Positions 1 to 8,463 of a DNA stretch of 64,000 nucleotides are shown one piece after another. Numbering within the stretch: the first letter of the stretch is position 1; each line of letters opens with the position of its first letter. The position numbers were made by a program, and so were the translations under genes. The stretch comes from Rubrivivax sp. (lineage in GTDB: Bacteria > Pseudomonadota > Gammaproteobacteria > Burkholderiales > Burkholderiaceae_C), in the NCBI GenBank assembly GCA_019635315.1, contig JAHBZT010000005.1:248001-312000 (forward strand), read 5' to 3'. The notes under the pieces are model-generated. The model saw nothing but the letters and a program-made list of their open reading frames with translations, did not search any database and had not been told where the DNA came from.

Positions 1-2
1 TG

Positions 3-1079
3 GCGTCGCTGAGCCCGATCCCGCAGGAGGTGCTGGCGCTGGACGCCAGCCTGCGCCAGGACCTGTCGGCCGGCGACGCGCGCACGCTGGTCGTCGTGCA
101 GGCCGCGGACCTGCAGGCGGTGCTGGAACTGGCCGAGCAGGCCGGCGCGCGGCTGGAACCGCTGATCGACGCCGGCACCATCGGCGGCTACGACAGCATC
201 GCGCGCTGGCTGCCCAGCCTGCGCATGCAGCAGGCGCGCCTGGCCGCGCTGCCCGCGCCGGACGCGCTGCAGGGGGCGCTGCGCGAGGCGGTGGCCGGGC
301 TGCCGGTGGACGCGGCGCGGCTGCAGCCCTTCGTCGCCGAGGTCGCGGCCGCGCGCACGCAGGCGCCGCTCACGCTGCCGGCGCTGCGCTCGGGCGCGGC
401 CGGCGCCAGCCTGGCGCCGCTGGTCGACGCGATGCTGCTGCAGCGCCAGGGCGACGACGGCCCCGCCGGCTGGGTCGCGCTGCTGCCGCTGCAGCCGCCG
501 ATCGGGGCCGCGCCGGCGCCGGACGGCGCCGAGATCGACGCCGCCGCCGTGCAGCAGGCGCTGGCCGGCCTGGACGCCGGCGACCCGGCCGCCGTGCAGG
601 TGCTGGAGATCGGCCGCGAGCTGACCGGGCTCTACGAGCGCTATCTCGGCCAGGCGCAGCTGCAGGCCCTGCTGGGTGCGCTGGGCGTGGTGGCGCTGAT
701 GGCCCTGACGCTGCGCTCGCCGCGCCGGCTGCTGGCGGTCTGCCAGCCGCTGGTGCTGGCCGTGCTGCTGAGCATGGGTGCGCTGGCGCTGGCCGAGGTG
801 CCGCTGGGCATCCTGCACCTGGTCGGGCTGCTGCTGGTGGTGGCGGTCGGCTCCAACTACGCGCTGTTCTTCGACCTGCTGCAGCAGCCCGGCCAGCCGG
901 CGCAGGCCGACGACGATACGCTGGCCTCGCTGCTGCTGGCCAACCTGACCACGGTGGCGACGTTCGCGCTGATCGCGATGTCGGCGATCCCGGCACTGCG
1001 TGCGATCGGGCTCGTCGTCGCGCCCGGCGCGCTGCTGGCGCTGCTGCTGGCCGCGGCCTTCGCGCGGCCGCATCCATGA
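3..1079 (+). CDS. MMPL/RND-family exporter, C-terminal part (5' end outside window)
   Basis: The frame is open from base 3, so the gene begins upstream; only the last ~358 residues of what is normally a 750-800 residue exporter are visible. The final ~150 residues contain five or six hydrophobic segments and the loop GSNYALFFDLL, matching the second membrane half of RND/MMPL proteins. Family members move lipids or hydrophobic molecules out of the inner membrane using the proton gradient. In aryl polyene clusters such a protein is thought to export the pigment or its lipid form; that role is inferred here from the ketosynthase genes downstream. Its stop (TGA 1077-1079) overlaps the ATG of the next gene, which suggests translational coupling. 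Confidence 0.8.
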   Translation, partial: ASLSPIPQEVLALDASLRQDLSAGDARTLVVVQAADLQAVLELAEQAGARLEPLIDAGTIGGYDSIARWLPSLRMQQARLAALPAPDALQGALREAVAGLPVDAARLQPFVAEVAAARTQAPLTLPALRSGAAGASLAPLVDAMLLQRQGDDGPAGWVALLPLQPPIGAAPAPDGAEIDAAAVQQALAGLDAGDPAAVQVLEIGRELTGLYERYLGQAQLQALLGALGVVALMALTLRSPRRLLAVCQPLVLAVLLSMGALALAEVPLGILHLVGLLLVVAVGSNYALFFDLLQQPGQPAQADDDTLASLLLANLTTVATFALIAMSAIPALRAIGLVVAPGALLALLLAAAFARPHP

Positions 1080-2056
1080 GCGGCGGTGCGCCGGCGCGGC
1101 GGCCGCCCCAGGGACATTCCCGGGGTGCTGACCCCAGGGCGGGCGGCGCGGGTCGCGTGACAGAATCCGCGGCCGTGGTTGCAGCCGTTCCGCCGTCCTC
1201 CCCGAGCTCGCCCGTGCCGGCGGCTGCCCGGCGCGCCGCGGCTGCGCGCTGGCCGCTGCCGCCGCTGCTCGCCGGCAGCGCCGCGCTGCATGCCGCCGCA
1301 GCCGGCACGGCGCTGCTGTCGCCGGCCGCCTGGCCCTGGGCGCTGGCGGCGGTGGCGGCCAACCACCTGCTGATCACGGCCGCCGGCCTGACCCCGCGCA
1401 GTGCACTGCTGGGGCCCAATCTGACGCGGCTGCCGGCGGCGAGCGCGGCGCGCGGCGACTTCGCGATCACCATCGACGACGGGCCCGACCCCGAGGTCAC
1501 GCCGGCGCTGCTGGACCTGCTGGCCGCCGAGGGCGTGCGCGCGACCTTCTTCGTGATCGCCGAACGGGCCGCCGCGCAGCGCGCGCTGCTGCGGCGCATC
1601 GTGGCCGCCGGCCACAGCGTGCAGAACCACAGCCTGCACCACCGCCACCATTTCTCGCTGCTCGGCCCGCGTGCGCTGGCGCGCGAGATCGCGGGCGCGC
1701 AGGCGCGGCTGGCCGACCTGAGCGGGCAGCGCCCGCACTGTTTCCGCGCCCCGGCCGGGCTGCGCAACCCGTTCCTGGACCCGGTGCTGCACCGCCTGGA
1801 CCTGCAGCTGGTGAGCTGGACGCGGCGCGGCTTCGACACCCGCGAGGCCGACCCGCAGCGCGTGCTGGCGCGGCTGGCGCGGCAGCCGGCCGGCGGCGAC
1901 ATCCTGCTGCTGCACGACGGCCACGCCCGCCGTACCGCCGCCGGCCAGCCGGTGCTGCTGGCCGTGCTGCCGCCGCTGCTGGCGCGCTACCGCGCCGCCG
2001 GGCTGCAGCCGGTGACGCTGGCCGATGCCGTGCCGCGCCGCCATGCGCCGCATTGA
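1076..2056 (+). CDS. Polysaccharide deacetylase family protein (CE4/NodB-like)
   Basis: A 326-residue protein with a NodB-type fold from about residue 125. The metal-binding motif is seen as ITIDDGPD (D134, D135), and the HxxxH pair is in NHSLHH (H185, H189). A late motif LLLHDGH fits the final conserved block. An N-terminal hydrophobic stretch (about 60-105) suggests membrane anchoring rather than a cleaved signal. CE4 enzymes remove N-acetyl groups from amino sugars; homologues sit in xanthomonadin/aryl polyene clusters, where the substrate is not settled. The ATG overlaps the upstream stop (ATGA). A later GTG at 1174 would give a shorter product and cannot be excluded. Confidence 0.78.
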   Translation: MSGGAPARRPPQGHSRGADPRAGGAGRVTESAAVVAAVPPSSPSSPVPAAARRAAAARWPLPPLLAGSAALHAAAAGTALLSPAAWPWALAAVAANHLLITAAGLTPRSALLGPNLTRLPAASAARGDFAITIDDGPDPEVTPALLDLLAAEGVRATFFVIAERAAAQRALLRRIVAAGHSVQNHSLHHRHHFSLLGPRALAREIAGAQARLADLSGQRPHCFRAPAGLRNPFLDPVLHRLDLQLVSWTRRGFDTREADPQRVLARLARQPAGGDILLLHDGHARRTAAGQPVLLAVLPPLLARYRAAGLQPVTLADAVPRRHAPH

Positions 2057-2074
2057 CGTGAACGGGCACGGCCG

Positions 2075-2875
2075 ATGAAGCGCGACGAACTGCCCGTGGC
2101 CGATGCCGCCGGCGCGCCGTCGCCGGACGAGGCCTGGCGCGCGCTGCACGCGGCCGCCAGCGCGCCCTACCGCAGCGCCGGGCGCTTCGCGTGGCACTGG
2201 GCGCGCGGCAAGCTCGGGCGCGACCCGGCCTTCCGCGCCCTGCTCGAACGCGGCGACCTGCCCCCGGACGCGCGCGTGGTCGACATCGGCTGCGGCCAGG
2301 GGCTGCTCGCGAGCCTGCTCGCCGCCTGCGCCGATGCCGACCGGCGCGGCGCCTGGCCGGCCGCCTGGCCGGCGGCGCCCTCGGCGCGCGAATATGTCGG
2401 CATCGAGCTGATGGCCGGGGACGTGATGCGCGGCGACCGCGCGCTGGCCCGGCTGGACCCGCCGCCGCGCTTCGTCTGCCAGGACATGCGCCGCGCCGCG
2501 CTGCCGTCCTGCGACGTGGTCGTCATCCTGGACGTGCTGCACTACGTGGACCATGCCGACCAGCAGGCGCTGCTCGAACGCGTCGTGCAGGCGCTGCGCG
2601 CCGGCCGCAGCCTGGGCCCCGGCAGCGGCCGGCTGCTGCTGCGAGTGGGCGACGCGGCGGCGCGTCGCGGCTTCGTCATCAGCCAGTGGGTGGACCGCCT
2701 GGTCACGATGGCGCGCGGCCACCGCGTCGCGCCGACCTGGGGCCGCCCGCTCGCGGAGTGGACGGCGCTGCTGCAGCGCCTGGGCTTCGCGCGCGTGGAC
2801 GCGGTGCCGATGAGCGAGGGCACGCCGTTCGCGAACGTGCTGCTGGTCGCCGAGCTGCCGCGCGCCGACGGGTGA
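2075..2875 (+). CDS. Class I SAM-dependent methyltransferase of the pigment cluster
   Basis: A 266-residue protein. The SAM-binding glycine motif is VVDIGCGQG (about residues 68-76), followed by an acidic residue after strand 2 (VGIELM) and a motif IV-like VVVILDVLHYVDH. This is a standard Rossmann methyltransferase. Methyltransferases in aryl polyene clusters are proposed to methylate the aryl head group; the acceptor cannot be read from the sequence. It lies 18 bases after the deacetylase gene and 7 bases before ketosynthase 1, in one apparent operon. Confidence 0.8.
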   Translation: MKRDELPVADAAGAPSPDEAWRALHAAASAPYRSAGRFAWHWARGKLGRDPAFRALLERGDLPPDARVVDIGCGQGLLASLLAACADADRRGAWPAAWPAAPSAREYVGIELMAGDVMRGDRALARLDPPPRFVCQDMRRAALPSCDVVVILDVLHYVDHADQQALLERVVQALRAGRSLGPGSGRLLLRVGDAAARRGFVISQWVDRLVTMARGHRVAPTWGRPLAEWTALLQRLGFARVDAVPMSEGTPFANVLLVAELPRADG

Positions 2876-2882
2876 CGCCGCG

Positions 2883-4094
2883 ATGAGAGGCCCGGGCGCG
2901 GTCGCGGTCAGCGACTTCACGCTGGTCAGCGCGCTCGGCCACGGCCGCGCGCCGACGCTGGCCGCGCTGCGCGAAGGGCGCAGCGGGCTCGTGCAGCGCG
3001 GCTTCGAGACCGCGCAGCTCGACACCTGGCTGGGCGTCGTCGACGGCGCCGAGGCGGTGCGCTTTCCGGACCCGCTGGCCGGCTTCGACTGCCGCAACAA
3101 CCAGCTCGCCGAGCTGGGCCTGCGCGCCGACGGCTTCAAGCACAGCGTGCAGCGCGCGGCGCAGCGTTTCGGGGCCGCGCGCGTGGGCGTCTTCCTGGGC
3201 ACCAGCACCTCGGGCATCCTGGCCACCGAGATCGCCTACCGCCACCGCGACCCGGCCACCGGCGCGCTGCCGGCGAGCCTGGACTATGCGCGCACGCACA
3301 ACACCTACTCGGTGGCGCGCTACGTGCGCGAGCGGCTCGGCCTGCTGGGCCCGGCGCATGTCGTGTCCACCGCCTGCTCGTCCAGCGCCAAGGTCTTCGC
3401 GACCGCGGCACGCATGATCGCGGCCGGCCTGGTGGACGCCGCGGTCGTCGGCGGCGTCGACAGCCTGTGCATGACCACGCTGTACGGCTTCCGGGCGCTG
3501 GAGCTGGTGTCGACCGACATCTGCCGGCCCTGGGACGCCGGACGCGCCGGGCTCTCGCTGGGCGAGGCGGCGGCCTTCGCGCTGCTGGAGCGCGACGCGG
3601 CGCGGCCCGCGGCCTGGCTGCTGGGCGCCGGCGAGAGCAGCGACGGCCACCACATGAGCAGCCCGCACCCCGAGGGCGCCGGCGCCGCCGACGCGATGCG
3701 CGGCGCGCTCGCCGCCGCCGGGCTGGCCCCGGGCGACGTGGACTACCTGAACCTGCACGGCACCGGCACGCCGGGCAACGACGCCGCCGAGGACCGCGCG
3801 GTGTGCACGGTCTTCGGCCAGACGCTGGCCTGCAGCAGCACCAAGGGCTTCACCGGCCACACGCTGGGCGCGGCCGGCGGCGTCGAGGCGGCGATCGTGT
3901 TGCTGGCGCTGCAGCACGGCTTCGTGCCCGCCAGTCTCAACCTGCGCGATCCCGATCCGGCGCTGCACGCGCACATCGTGCGCGAGACGGCACTGCGGCC
4001 GCTGCGGGTGGCGGCGAGCAACTCCTTCGGCTTCGGCGGCAGCAATGCCTGCCTGGTCTTCGGCGCGGCGGACCGCGTGGAGGGCAGGGCATGA
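2883..4094 (+). CDS. Beta-ketoacyl-ACP synthase 1 (FabF-like, aryl polyene type)
   Basis: A 403-residue thiolase-fold ketosynthase. The catalytic triad is complete: Cys165 in STACSSSAK, His292 in NLHGTGTPGND and His326 in GFTGHTLGAAGG, with the usual Lys321 before the second histidine. It would condense malonyl-ACP onto the growing polyene chain in the cytosol. The ATGA overlap with the following chain-length factor at 4091 is typical of a KS/CLF heterodimer. A paralogous KS/CLF pair lies at 9249-11302, so the cluster holds two condensing systems. Start ATG 2883 follows the upstream stop by 7 bases. Confidence 0.9.
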   Translation: MRGPGAVAVSDFTLVSALGHGRAPTLAALREGRSGLVQRGFETAQLDTWLGVVDGAEAVRFPDPLAGFDCRNNQLAELGLRADGFKHSVQRAAQRFGAARVGVFLGTSTSGILATEIAYRHRDPATGALPASLDYARTHNTYSVARYVRERLGLLGPAHVVSTACSSSAKVFATAARMIAAGLVDAAVVGGVDSLCMTTLYGFRALELVSTDICRPWDAGRAGLSLGEAAAFALLERDAARPAAWLLGAGESSDGHHMSSPHPEGAGAADAMRGALAAAGLAPGDVDYLNLHGTGTPGNDAAEDRAVCTVFGQTLACSSTKGFTGHTLGAAGGVEAAIVLLALQHGFVPASLNLRDPDPALHAHIVRETALRPLRVAASNSFGFGGSNACLVFGAADRVEGRA

Positions 4095-4879
4095 CGCGCG
4101 TCGTCGTCGCCGGCATCGGCCTCGTTGGCCCCGGCCTGGCCGACTGGGCCACCGGCGCTGCACTGCTGCGCGACCCTGGCGGCTGGGTGACCGCCGTCAC
4201 CGTGGTGCCGGCACCCAACCGCCTGCCGCCGACCGAGCGCCGGCGCGCCGGCACCGTCGTCAAGGCCTCCCTCGTCGCCGCCGACCAGGCGCTGGCGATG
4301 TCCGGCGCCGACCCCGCGACGCTGCCGACCGTCTTCACCTCGTCGACCGGCGACCCGCTGAACTGCCACCTGCTGTGCGAGGCGCTGGCCACGCCCGAGC
4401 GGCTGGTCTCGCCGACGCGCTTCACGAATTCGGTGCACAACGCGCCGGCCGGCTACTGGCATATCGCGACCGCGTCGCGGGCCCCGTCGACCAGCCTCGC
4501 CGCCTTCGACGCCAGCTTCGCGGCCGGGCTGCTGGAGGCCGCGGTGCAGGTGCAGGCCAGCGGCGCGCCGGTGCTGCTGGTGGCCGCCGACGTGCCCTAC
4601 CCCGAGCCGCTGCACGCCAAGCGGCCGGTGGCCGACACCTTCGCGCTGGCGCTGCTGCTGGCGCCGGGCAACCGTGGACGCACGCTGACGCTGCAACTGA
4701 CCGGCGACGCGACGGCAACGCCCTGCCCGCACGCCGGGCTCGAGGGTGTGCGCCGCACGATCCCGGCCGCGCGCGCGCTGCCGCTGCTGATGGCGCTGGC
4801 CGGCAACGCGGCGGCCGATGTCGTGATCGAAGGCGACACCGGCTGGGCCCTGTCGCTGACCGTCGGGGCCAGCACATGA
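4091..4879 (+). CDS. Beta-ketoacyl synthase chain-length factor 1
   Basis: A 262-residue, half-length ketosynthase-like protein of the Ketoacyl-synt_2 type. The conserved stretch SPTRFTNSVHNAPAGYWHIA (about residues 108-127) is the family signature; there is no TACSSS active-site motif, so it should not condense on its own. Such subunits pair with the adjacent ketosynthase and set chain length. ATG 4091 overlaps the KS stop as ATGA, and its own stop overlaps the dehydratase ATG in the same way, so three subunits are probably made in fixed ratio. Related to the product of 10478-11302. Confidence 0.85.
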   Translation: MTRVVVAGIGLVGPGLADWATGAALLRDPGGWVTAVTVVPAPNRLPPTERRRAGTVVKASLVAADQALAMSGADPATLPTVFTSSTGDPLNCHLLCEALATPERLVSPTRFTNSVHNAPAGYWHIATASRAPSTSLAAFDASFAAGLLEAAVQVQASGAPVLLVAADVPYPEPLHAKRPVADTFALALLLAPGNRGRTLTLQLTGDATATPCPHAGLEGVRRTIPAARALPLLMALAGNAAADVVIEGDTGWALSLTVGAST

Positions 4880-5334
4880 GCAACCCGCAGACGCTGGACC
4901 ACGCCGGCATCGCGGCGCGCGTGCCACATGCCGGCACGATGTGCCTGCTCGACCGCCTGCTGGCCTGGGACGCGACGCGCATCGAATGCCGCGCCAGCGG
5001 CCACCGCGATGCCGGCCACCCGCTGCGCGACGCGGGCCTGCTGCCGGCACCGGTGGCGATCGAATATGCGTCGCAGGCGATGGCGCTGCACGGCACGCTG
5101 TCGGCGCCCGCGGGCAGCACGCCGCGCCCCGGCATGCTGGCCAGCGTGCGCGGCGTGCGCCTGCACGTGGCGCGGCTGGACGACGTGGCCGGCGAACTGA
5201 ACGTGCGCTGCGAACGCCTGGCCGGCGACGAGCGCCAGGCGATGTATGCCTTCGCGGTCAGTGCGGCCGCCGACGGCCGCGTGCTGGTCGACGGCCGCGC
5301 CACCGTCGTGCTCGACGCGGTGCCGGCGCGATGA
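4876..5334 (+). CDS. Hot-dog fold 3-hydroxyacyl-ACP dehydratase (ApeI/FabZ-like)
   Basis: A 152-residue protein of hot-dog length. The likely catalytic histidine is H18 in VPHAGTM and the acid is E63 in APVAIEYASQAM, spaced as in FabA/FabZ-type dehydratases and in the ApeI/ApeP group. It would remove water from the 3-hydroxyacyl-ACP made by the neighbouring reductase, giving one conjugated double bond per cycle. Without a following enoyl reductase the double bonds are kept, which is the logic of polyene synthesis. The gene overlaps its neighbours by 4 bases on both sides. Confidence 0.85.
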   Translation: MSNPQTLDHAGIAARVPHAGTMCLLDRLLAWDATRIECRASGHRDAGHPLRDAGLLPAPVAIEYASQAMALHGTLSAPAGSTPRPGMLASVRGVRLHVARLDDVAGELNVRCERLAGDERQAMYAFAVSAAADGRVLVDGRATVVLDAVPAR

Positions 5335-6077
5335 CGGCGATGCCGGCATCCCTGCAAGGCAAGCGCGCGCTGGTCACCGGCGCCAGCGGTGAGCTCGGCA
5401 GCGCGATCGCCCGGCGGCTGGCGCGCGACGGCGCGACCGTGCTGCTGCACGGCAACTCGCGGCCCGACGCGCTGCAGTCGCTGGCCGGCGAGATCGCCGC
5501 TGCCGGCGGCGCGGCCGAGCCCTGGGTCTTCGACATCACCGACGACGCGGCCTGCGCCGACGCCACTGCGCGCATGCTGCAGGCGGGCGCGGTGCAGGTC
5601 GTCGTCAACAACGCCGGCGTCCACGACGACGCGGTCTTCCCGGGCATGAAGCCGGGGCAGTGGCACCGCGTGATCGACGTCTCGCTCAACGGCTTCTACC
5701 GCGTCACGCAGCCGCTGGTGCTGCCGATGCTGCGCACGCGCTGGGGCCGCATCGTCAATGTCTCGTCGGTGGCGGCGCTGGCCGGCAACCGCGGCCAGGT
5801 CAACTATGCGGCGGCCAAGGGCGCGCTGAACAGCGCGACCAAGGCGCTGGCGCTGGAACTGGCCAGCCGCGGCGTCACGGTCAATGCCGTCGCGCCCGGC
5901 ATCATCGAGTCGCCGATGGCGGCGGGCGCCTTCGACGCCGACGCCGTGAAGCGCCTGGTGCCCGTGCAGCGGGCGGGCACGCCCGACGAGGTGGCGGCGC
6001 TCGTCGGCTTCCTGTGCGGGCCCGAGGCGGGCTACATCACCGGGCAGGTGATCTCGGTCAACGGCGGCCTGTACTAG
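5331..6077 (+). CDS. 3-oxoacyl-ACP reductase (FabG-like SDR) of the pigment cluster
   Basis: A 248-residue classical short-chain dehydrogenase. Seen: cofactor motif TGASGELG near the N-terminus, NNAG, catalytic Ser145/146 in NVSSVAAL, and Tyr159-x3-Lys163 in QVNYAAAKGAL. It ends in the FabG-like GQVISVNGGLY. It would reduce the 3-keto group made by the ketosynthase using NADPH. ATG 5331 overlaps the dehydratase stop; a second in-frame ATG at 5340 is possible. It closes the first gene block: a long repeat element starts right after its stop. Confidence 0.9.
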   Translation: MTAMPASLQGKRALVTGASGELGSAIARRLARDGATVLLHGNSRPDALQSLAGEIAAAGGAAEPWVFDITDDAACADATARMLQAGAVQVVVNNAGVHDDAVFPGMKPGQWHRVIDVSLNGFYRVTQPLVLPMLRTRWGRIVNVSSVAALAGNRGQVNYAAAKGALNSATKALALELASRGVTVNAVAPGIIESPMAAGAFDADAVKRLVPVQRAGTPDEVAALVGFLCGPEAGYITGQVISVNGGLY

Positions 6078-6157
6078 GCGCCCCGCTGGCGCTTGCTGTT
6101 GCCCTTCGGGCGGCTGCGTTGCTGCCTGCCTTCGGTGTTGCCCTGCGGGCGGCTGAG

Positions 6158-6264
6158 TTGCCAGCCTGCAGGTTTCACCCTTCGGGCAACGGCATTGCCT
6201 GCCGGCAGGTTCCGCCCTTCGGGCAACGGCTTGGCCTGCCGGCAGGTTCCGCCCTCCGGGCGGG
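6158..6264 (+). repeat. Three degenerate tandem repeats of about 36 bases
   Basis: Units start at 6158, 6195 and 6231 with the pattern TTGCC(T)GCCGGCAGGTT then CCGCCCTTCGGGCAACGGC. Each unit holds its own short palindrome (GCCTGCCGGCAGG), and the CGCCCTTCGGGCG part can also pair. Inverted, more diverged copies lie at about 6660-6745. There are no unique spacers, so this is not a CRISPR array. Confidence 0.75.
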
Positions 6265-6298
6265 TAACTTTCTTCTGCTGGCCCAGAAGAAAGTCACC
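6263..6298. repeat. Hairpin, left arm of the palindromic element
   Basis: GGTAACTTTCTTCT (6263-6276) pairs with AGAAGAAAGTCACC (6285-6298) with a single A-C mismatch across an 8-base loop. The sequence is the left-arm counterpart of the perfect hairpin at 6624-6659. It has no run of T on either side, so it does not look like a classical terminator. Confidence 0.8.
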
Positions 6299-6623
6299 TA
6301 AGAAGAGGGCCCGGAATGCAACACCATTCAACCCGTTCTTCGCGCTTGGGCCCCTCGCGCCACCGGAGCGGTCTTCGGTCATCGTGCACGCCGTTGGCCT
6401 GAACACCGCACTGCCCTGGCTCGCGGTCCGCATTGCGGCTTCGGCACGGCCGCAGGTGGCACGCTGCCTTCGGCGCGCGCTGATCGCGTGGCGGGCCGCG
6501 CGCCAGGGCAGTGCTTAGTTCAGGCGCGCCTCAGTTCGATAGCCGGCGACGTTGGCGGTGGAGAGAGGGGCCCAAGCGCGAAGAACGGGTTGAGAGGTTT
6601 TGCGTTCCAAGGCCCTTTGCTTT

Positions 6624-6659
6624 GGTTACTTTCATTTGGGCCAGCAAATGAAAGTAACC
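6624..6659. repeat. Perfect 15-bp hairpin, right arm of the palindromic element
   Basis: GGTTACTTTCATTTG (6624-6638) and CAAATGAAAGTAACC (6645-6659) are exact reverse complements around the 6-base loop GGCCAG. It is AT-richer than everything around it. The perfect arms compared with the imperfect left copy suggest either recent exchange or selection on the structure. Confidence 0.85.
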
Positions 6660-6762
6660 CGCCCAGCGGGCGGAACTGCTGGCAGGCAAAGCCGCAACCC
6701 GCCGGGAGGGCAACCTCAGCCGGCAGGCAACAACAGAGCCGCCCGCAGGGCCAAGATCGAAC

Positions 6763-7722
6763 TCAGACTGCTCTGGCCGGCGCCGCCGCCAACCCCGAAA
6801 ACGCCGGCCCGCGCAACGACTCGACCGCATAGCCGCGATCGACATCGAGCCCCGTCACCCACCAGTCGTGCGCCGGCAGCCGCAGCGGGTGCACGACCTC
6901 CTCGTAGGAGCGCATCGGCCACAGCACGCCGAAGCGGCGCTCGTGGTCGAAGAGGTCGACCTCGGCGACCGCGCCGCGCGTGCCCTCGAAGCCCTCGAGC
7001 GTGAAGCGCAGCCGCCGGCACACGCCGTCGGCGCGGTCGATGCACAGCGCCACGCGGTCGCGCGCGACCAGGCCGAGCCCGGGCGTCAAGGCCACCTGCA
7101 CGACGTCGCAGTAGCGGCCGTGCACACGTTCGGTGCCGGCCAGCGCCGCCGGCAGCGTGCGCTCGGCCAGCCACAGCGGGCCGAGCAGGAACAGGCCGTA
7201 GGCCTCGGCGACCAGCGCGGCCGCACTGCGATACGCCGGGTCGTCGTTACGCCGGCCGTTGTTCCAGACTTCCACCGTGCCGTCGGTGCCGGCGCGGCTG
7301 CCGCGCTGCCACCACACTTGCTTGCTGCCGGCCAGGCCGGCATAGGCCTGCGCGACGACGCCGGCCGCCGGCACGATGCGTTCCTGCGAAGGACCGCGGA
7401 AGCCGGCGTCGACGACCTGCGGCTGCACGCGGTCGATCAGCGGGCGCCAGCGGCCGTCGTAGGCGACGTTGATGTCGCGCAGCGCGCGGTAGGCGGCCAG
7501 GCCGTGGACCTCGGCGCACTCGCGCAGGCGCTGCGCCGCAAGCGGGTCGCCGATGTCCGGCGCGTCCAGCGGCAGCGGCGTGGCGCAGCCGCCGAGCAGC
7601 GGCATCAGCGGCAGCGCACCCGCGGCCAGCAGCCAGCGCCGGCGGGAGGGATCGGCCGCCGGGGCGGCCGGCGCGGGCACGGCGGGTGGAGTACGGCGAA
7701 GGGGGTCGGCAGGGTACGGCAT
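6763..7722 (-). CDS. Unknown lipoprotein with twin-arginine-like signal
   Basis: A 319-residue protein I do not recognise. Start ATG 7722 is chosen because it puts a SRRRWLL stretch (26-32) and the lipobox LLGGC (Cys46) in a sensible signal peptide, possibly Tat-dependent. After the lipobox, the mature part has alternating short hydrophobic and charged stretches (for example QVWWQRGSR and FGVLWPMRSYEEVVHP), loosely like LolA/LppX-type lipid-binding beta proteins, but this is only an impression. It runs against the pigment genes and its 3' end abuts the palindromic repeat. Position inside the cluster suggests an envelope role in pigment handling. Confidence 0.6.
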   Translation of the reverse strand: MPYPADPLRRTPPAVPAPAAPAADPSRRRWLLAAGALPLMPLLGGCATPLPLDAPDIGDPLAAQRLRECAEVHGLAAYRALRDINVAYDGRWRPLIDRVQPQVVDAGFRGPSQERIVPAAGVVAQAYAGLAGSKQVWWQRGSRAGTDGTVEVWNNGRRNDDPAYRSAAALVAEAYGLFLLGPLWLAERTLPAALAGTERVHGRYCDVVQVALTPGLGLVARDRVALCIDRADGVCRRLRFTLEGFEGTRGAVAEVDLFDHERRFGVLWPMRSYEEVVHPLRLPAHDWWVTGLDVDRGYAVESLRGPAFSGLAAAPARAV

Positions 7723-7825
7723 CGCGACGGCCCGGGTTGAAGACGGCGGCGCGCATGATGGCCACAGCGCCGGCCGCGCAGGCGTGCAGGGGCATTGCCG
7801 GCACAGCGGCCGGCAGCGCACGGTT

Positions 7826-7858
7826 TTGCTTCAACCGCGGCGCTGCCGCGGTTACGAT
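7826..7858 (+). promoter_or_regulatory. Possible promoter for the BamE-like lipoprotein/KS2 unit
   Basis: TACGAT (7853-7858) is a fair -10 box. Upstream, TTCAAC (7830-7835) is 17 bases away but matches the -35 consensus poorly; TTGCTT (7826-7831) is better but too far. The region lies between divergent genes, where a promoter is needed. Confidence 0.35.
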
Positions 7859-7932
7859 CGTGCGGCGCCGGAGAGGACGCGGGGTCGCGCCCCGCGATGG
7901 CGCCACCCACCATCCGATACGGAGTTCGCGAC

Positions 7933-8463
7933 ATGGAATCCACCGCACGCAAGCTGGCCCTGCCGGCCGCGTTGGCCGCGGCCTGGCTGCTGGCCGGCTG
8001 CATCACGATGCCCGGCAGCAAGTCCGAGTCGTCGTCGTCCGGCAGCACCACGACCGCGGCCGCGCCGGCCCCATCGGGCCCGAAGATCGGCCCCGGCATG
8101 AACGAGCGCGGCGACGTGATCGACCCGAAGAAGGTCGAGGCCGGCTACGGCAAGACCGTCAAGGGCCTGAACGACTACGAAGGCGAGATCACCGGCAACC
8201 CGGTGCCCGGCAGCAAGTTCACGCAGATCCAGATCGGCATGCCGCTGAAGCAGGTGCTGGACATCGTCGGCACGCCCACCGACCAGGGCGCCTACGTCAC
8301 CGGCAAGGCCTTCATCCCGTTCTTCTTCGGCTCCGACCGCTACCGCCACGAGGTGGTCTACAAGGGCCTGGGCCGGCTGGTGTTCGCGGGCTCGTCGGGC
8401 TTCGACAGCAACGCGCACCTGATCTGGATCATCCACAGCGCCAACGAGCAGGGCTACCGCTGA
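7933..8463 (+). CDS. BamE/SmpA-like outer membrane lipoprotein
   Basis: A 176-residue protein. ATG 7933 gives a lipoprotein signal ending in LLAGC (Cys23). After a Ser/Gly linker (about 28-50) comes a small domain with IQIGMPLKQVLDIVGTPTD (about 100-118), the helix-strand pattern of the SmpA/OmlA (BamE) fold. BamE itself helps the outer-membrane beta-barrel machinery, but many BamE-fold lipoproteins have other roles, and this one is unlikely to be the housekeeping copy given its site in a pigment cluster. Its stop overlaps the next ATG (TGATG). Confidence 0.65.
   Translation: MESTARKLALPAALAAAWLLAGCITMPGSKSESSSSGSTTTAAAPAPSGPKIGPGMNERGDVIDPKKVEAGYGKTVKGLNDYEGEITGNPVPGSKFTQIQIGMPLKQVLDIVGTPTDQGAYVTGKAFIPFFFGSDRYRHEVVYKGLGRLVFAGSSGFDSNAHLIWIIHSANEQGYR

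Larger units (their letters stand above)
6080..6745. repeat. Large imperfect palindromic intergenic repeat element
   Basis: The 685 bases between the ketoreductase and the next gene have no convincing coding capacity and read as one imperfect palindrome centred near 6461. Matching arms include 6335-6357 with 6565-6587 (23 bases, exact) and 6398-6420 with 6502-6523. Outside them, the two arms carry matching hairpins (6263-6298 and 6624-6659) and matching GCCTGCCGGCAGG-rich blocks in opposite orientation. I associate hairpins of the type GTTACTTTC...GGCCAG...GAAAGTAAC with a dispersed repeat of Burkholderiales genomes. No transposase is present. It may end transcription from both sides. Confidence 0.8.

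Noticed and set aside
857-3226. A 789-codon minus-strand open frame across the methyltransferase and deacetylase genes
   Set aside because: No recognisable motif, repeated Arg/Ala/Gln runs, and it overlaps three plus-strand genes with intact motifs and coupled starts.
6158-6264. Possible CRISPR array
   Set aside because: The repeats are degenerate, directly adjacent with no unique spacers, and appear inverted in the other arm of the palindrome.
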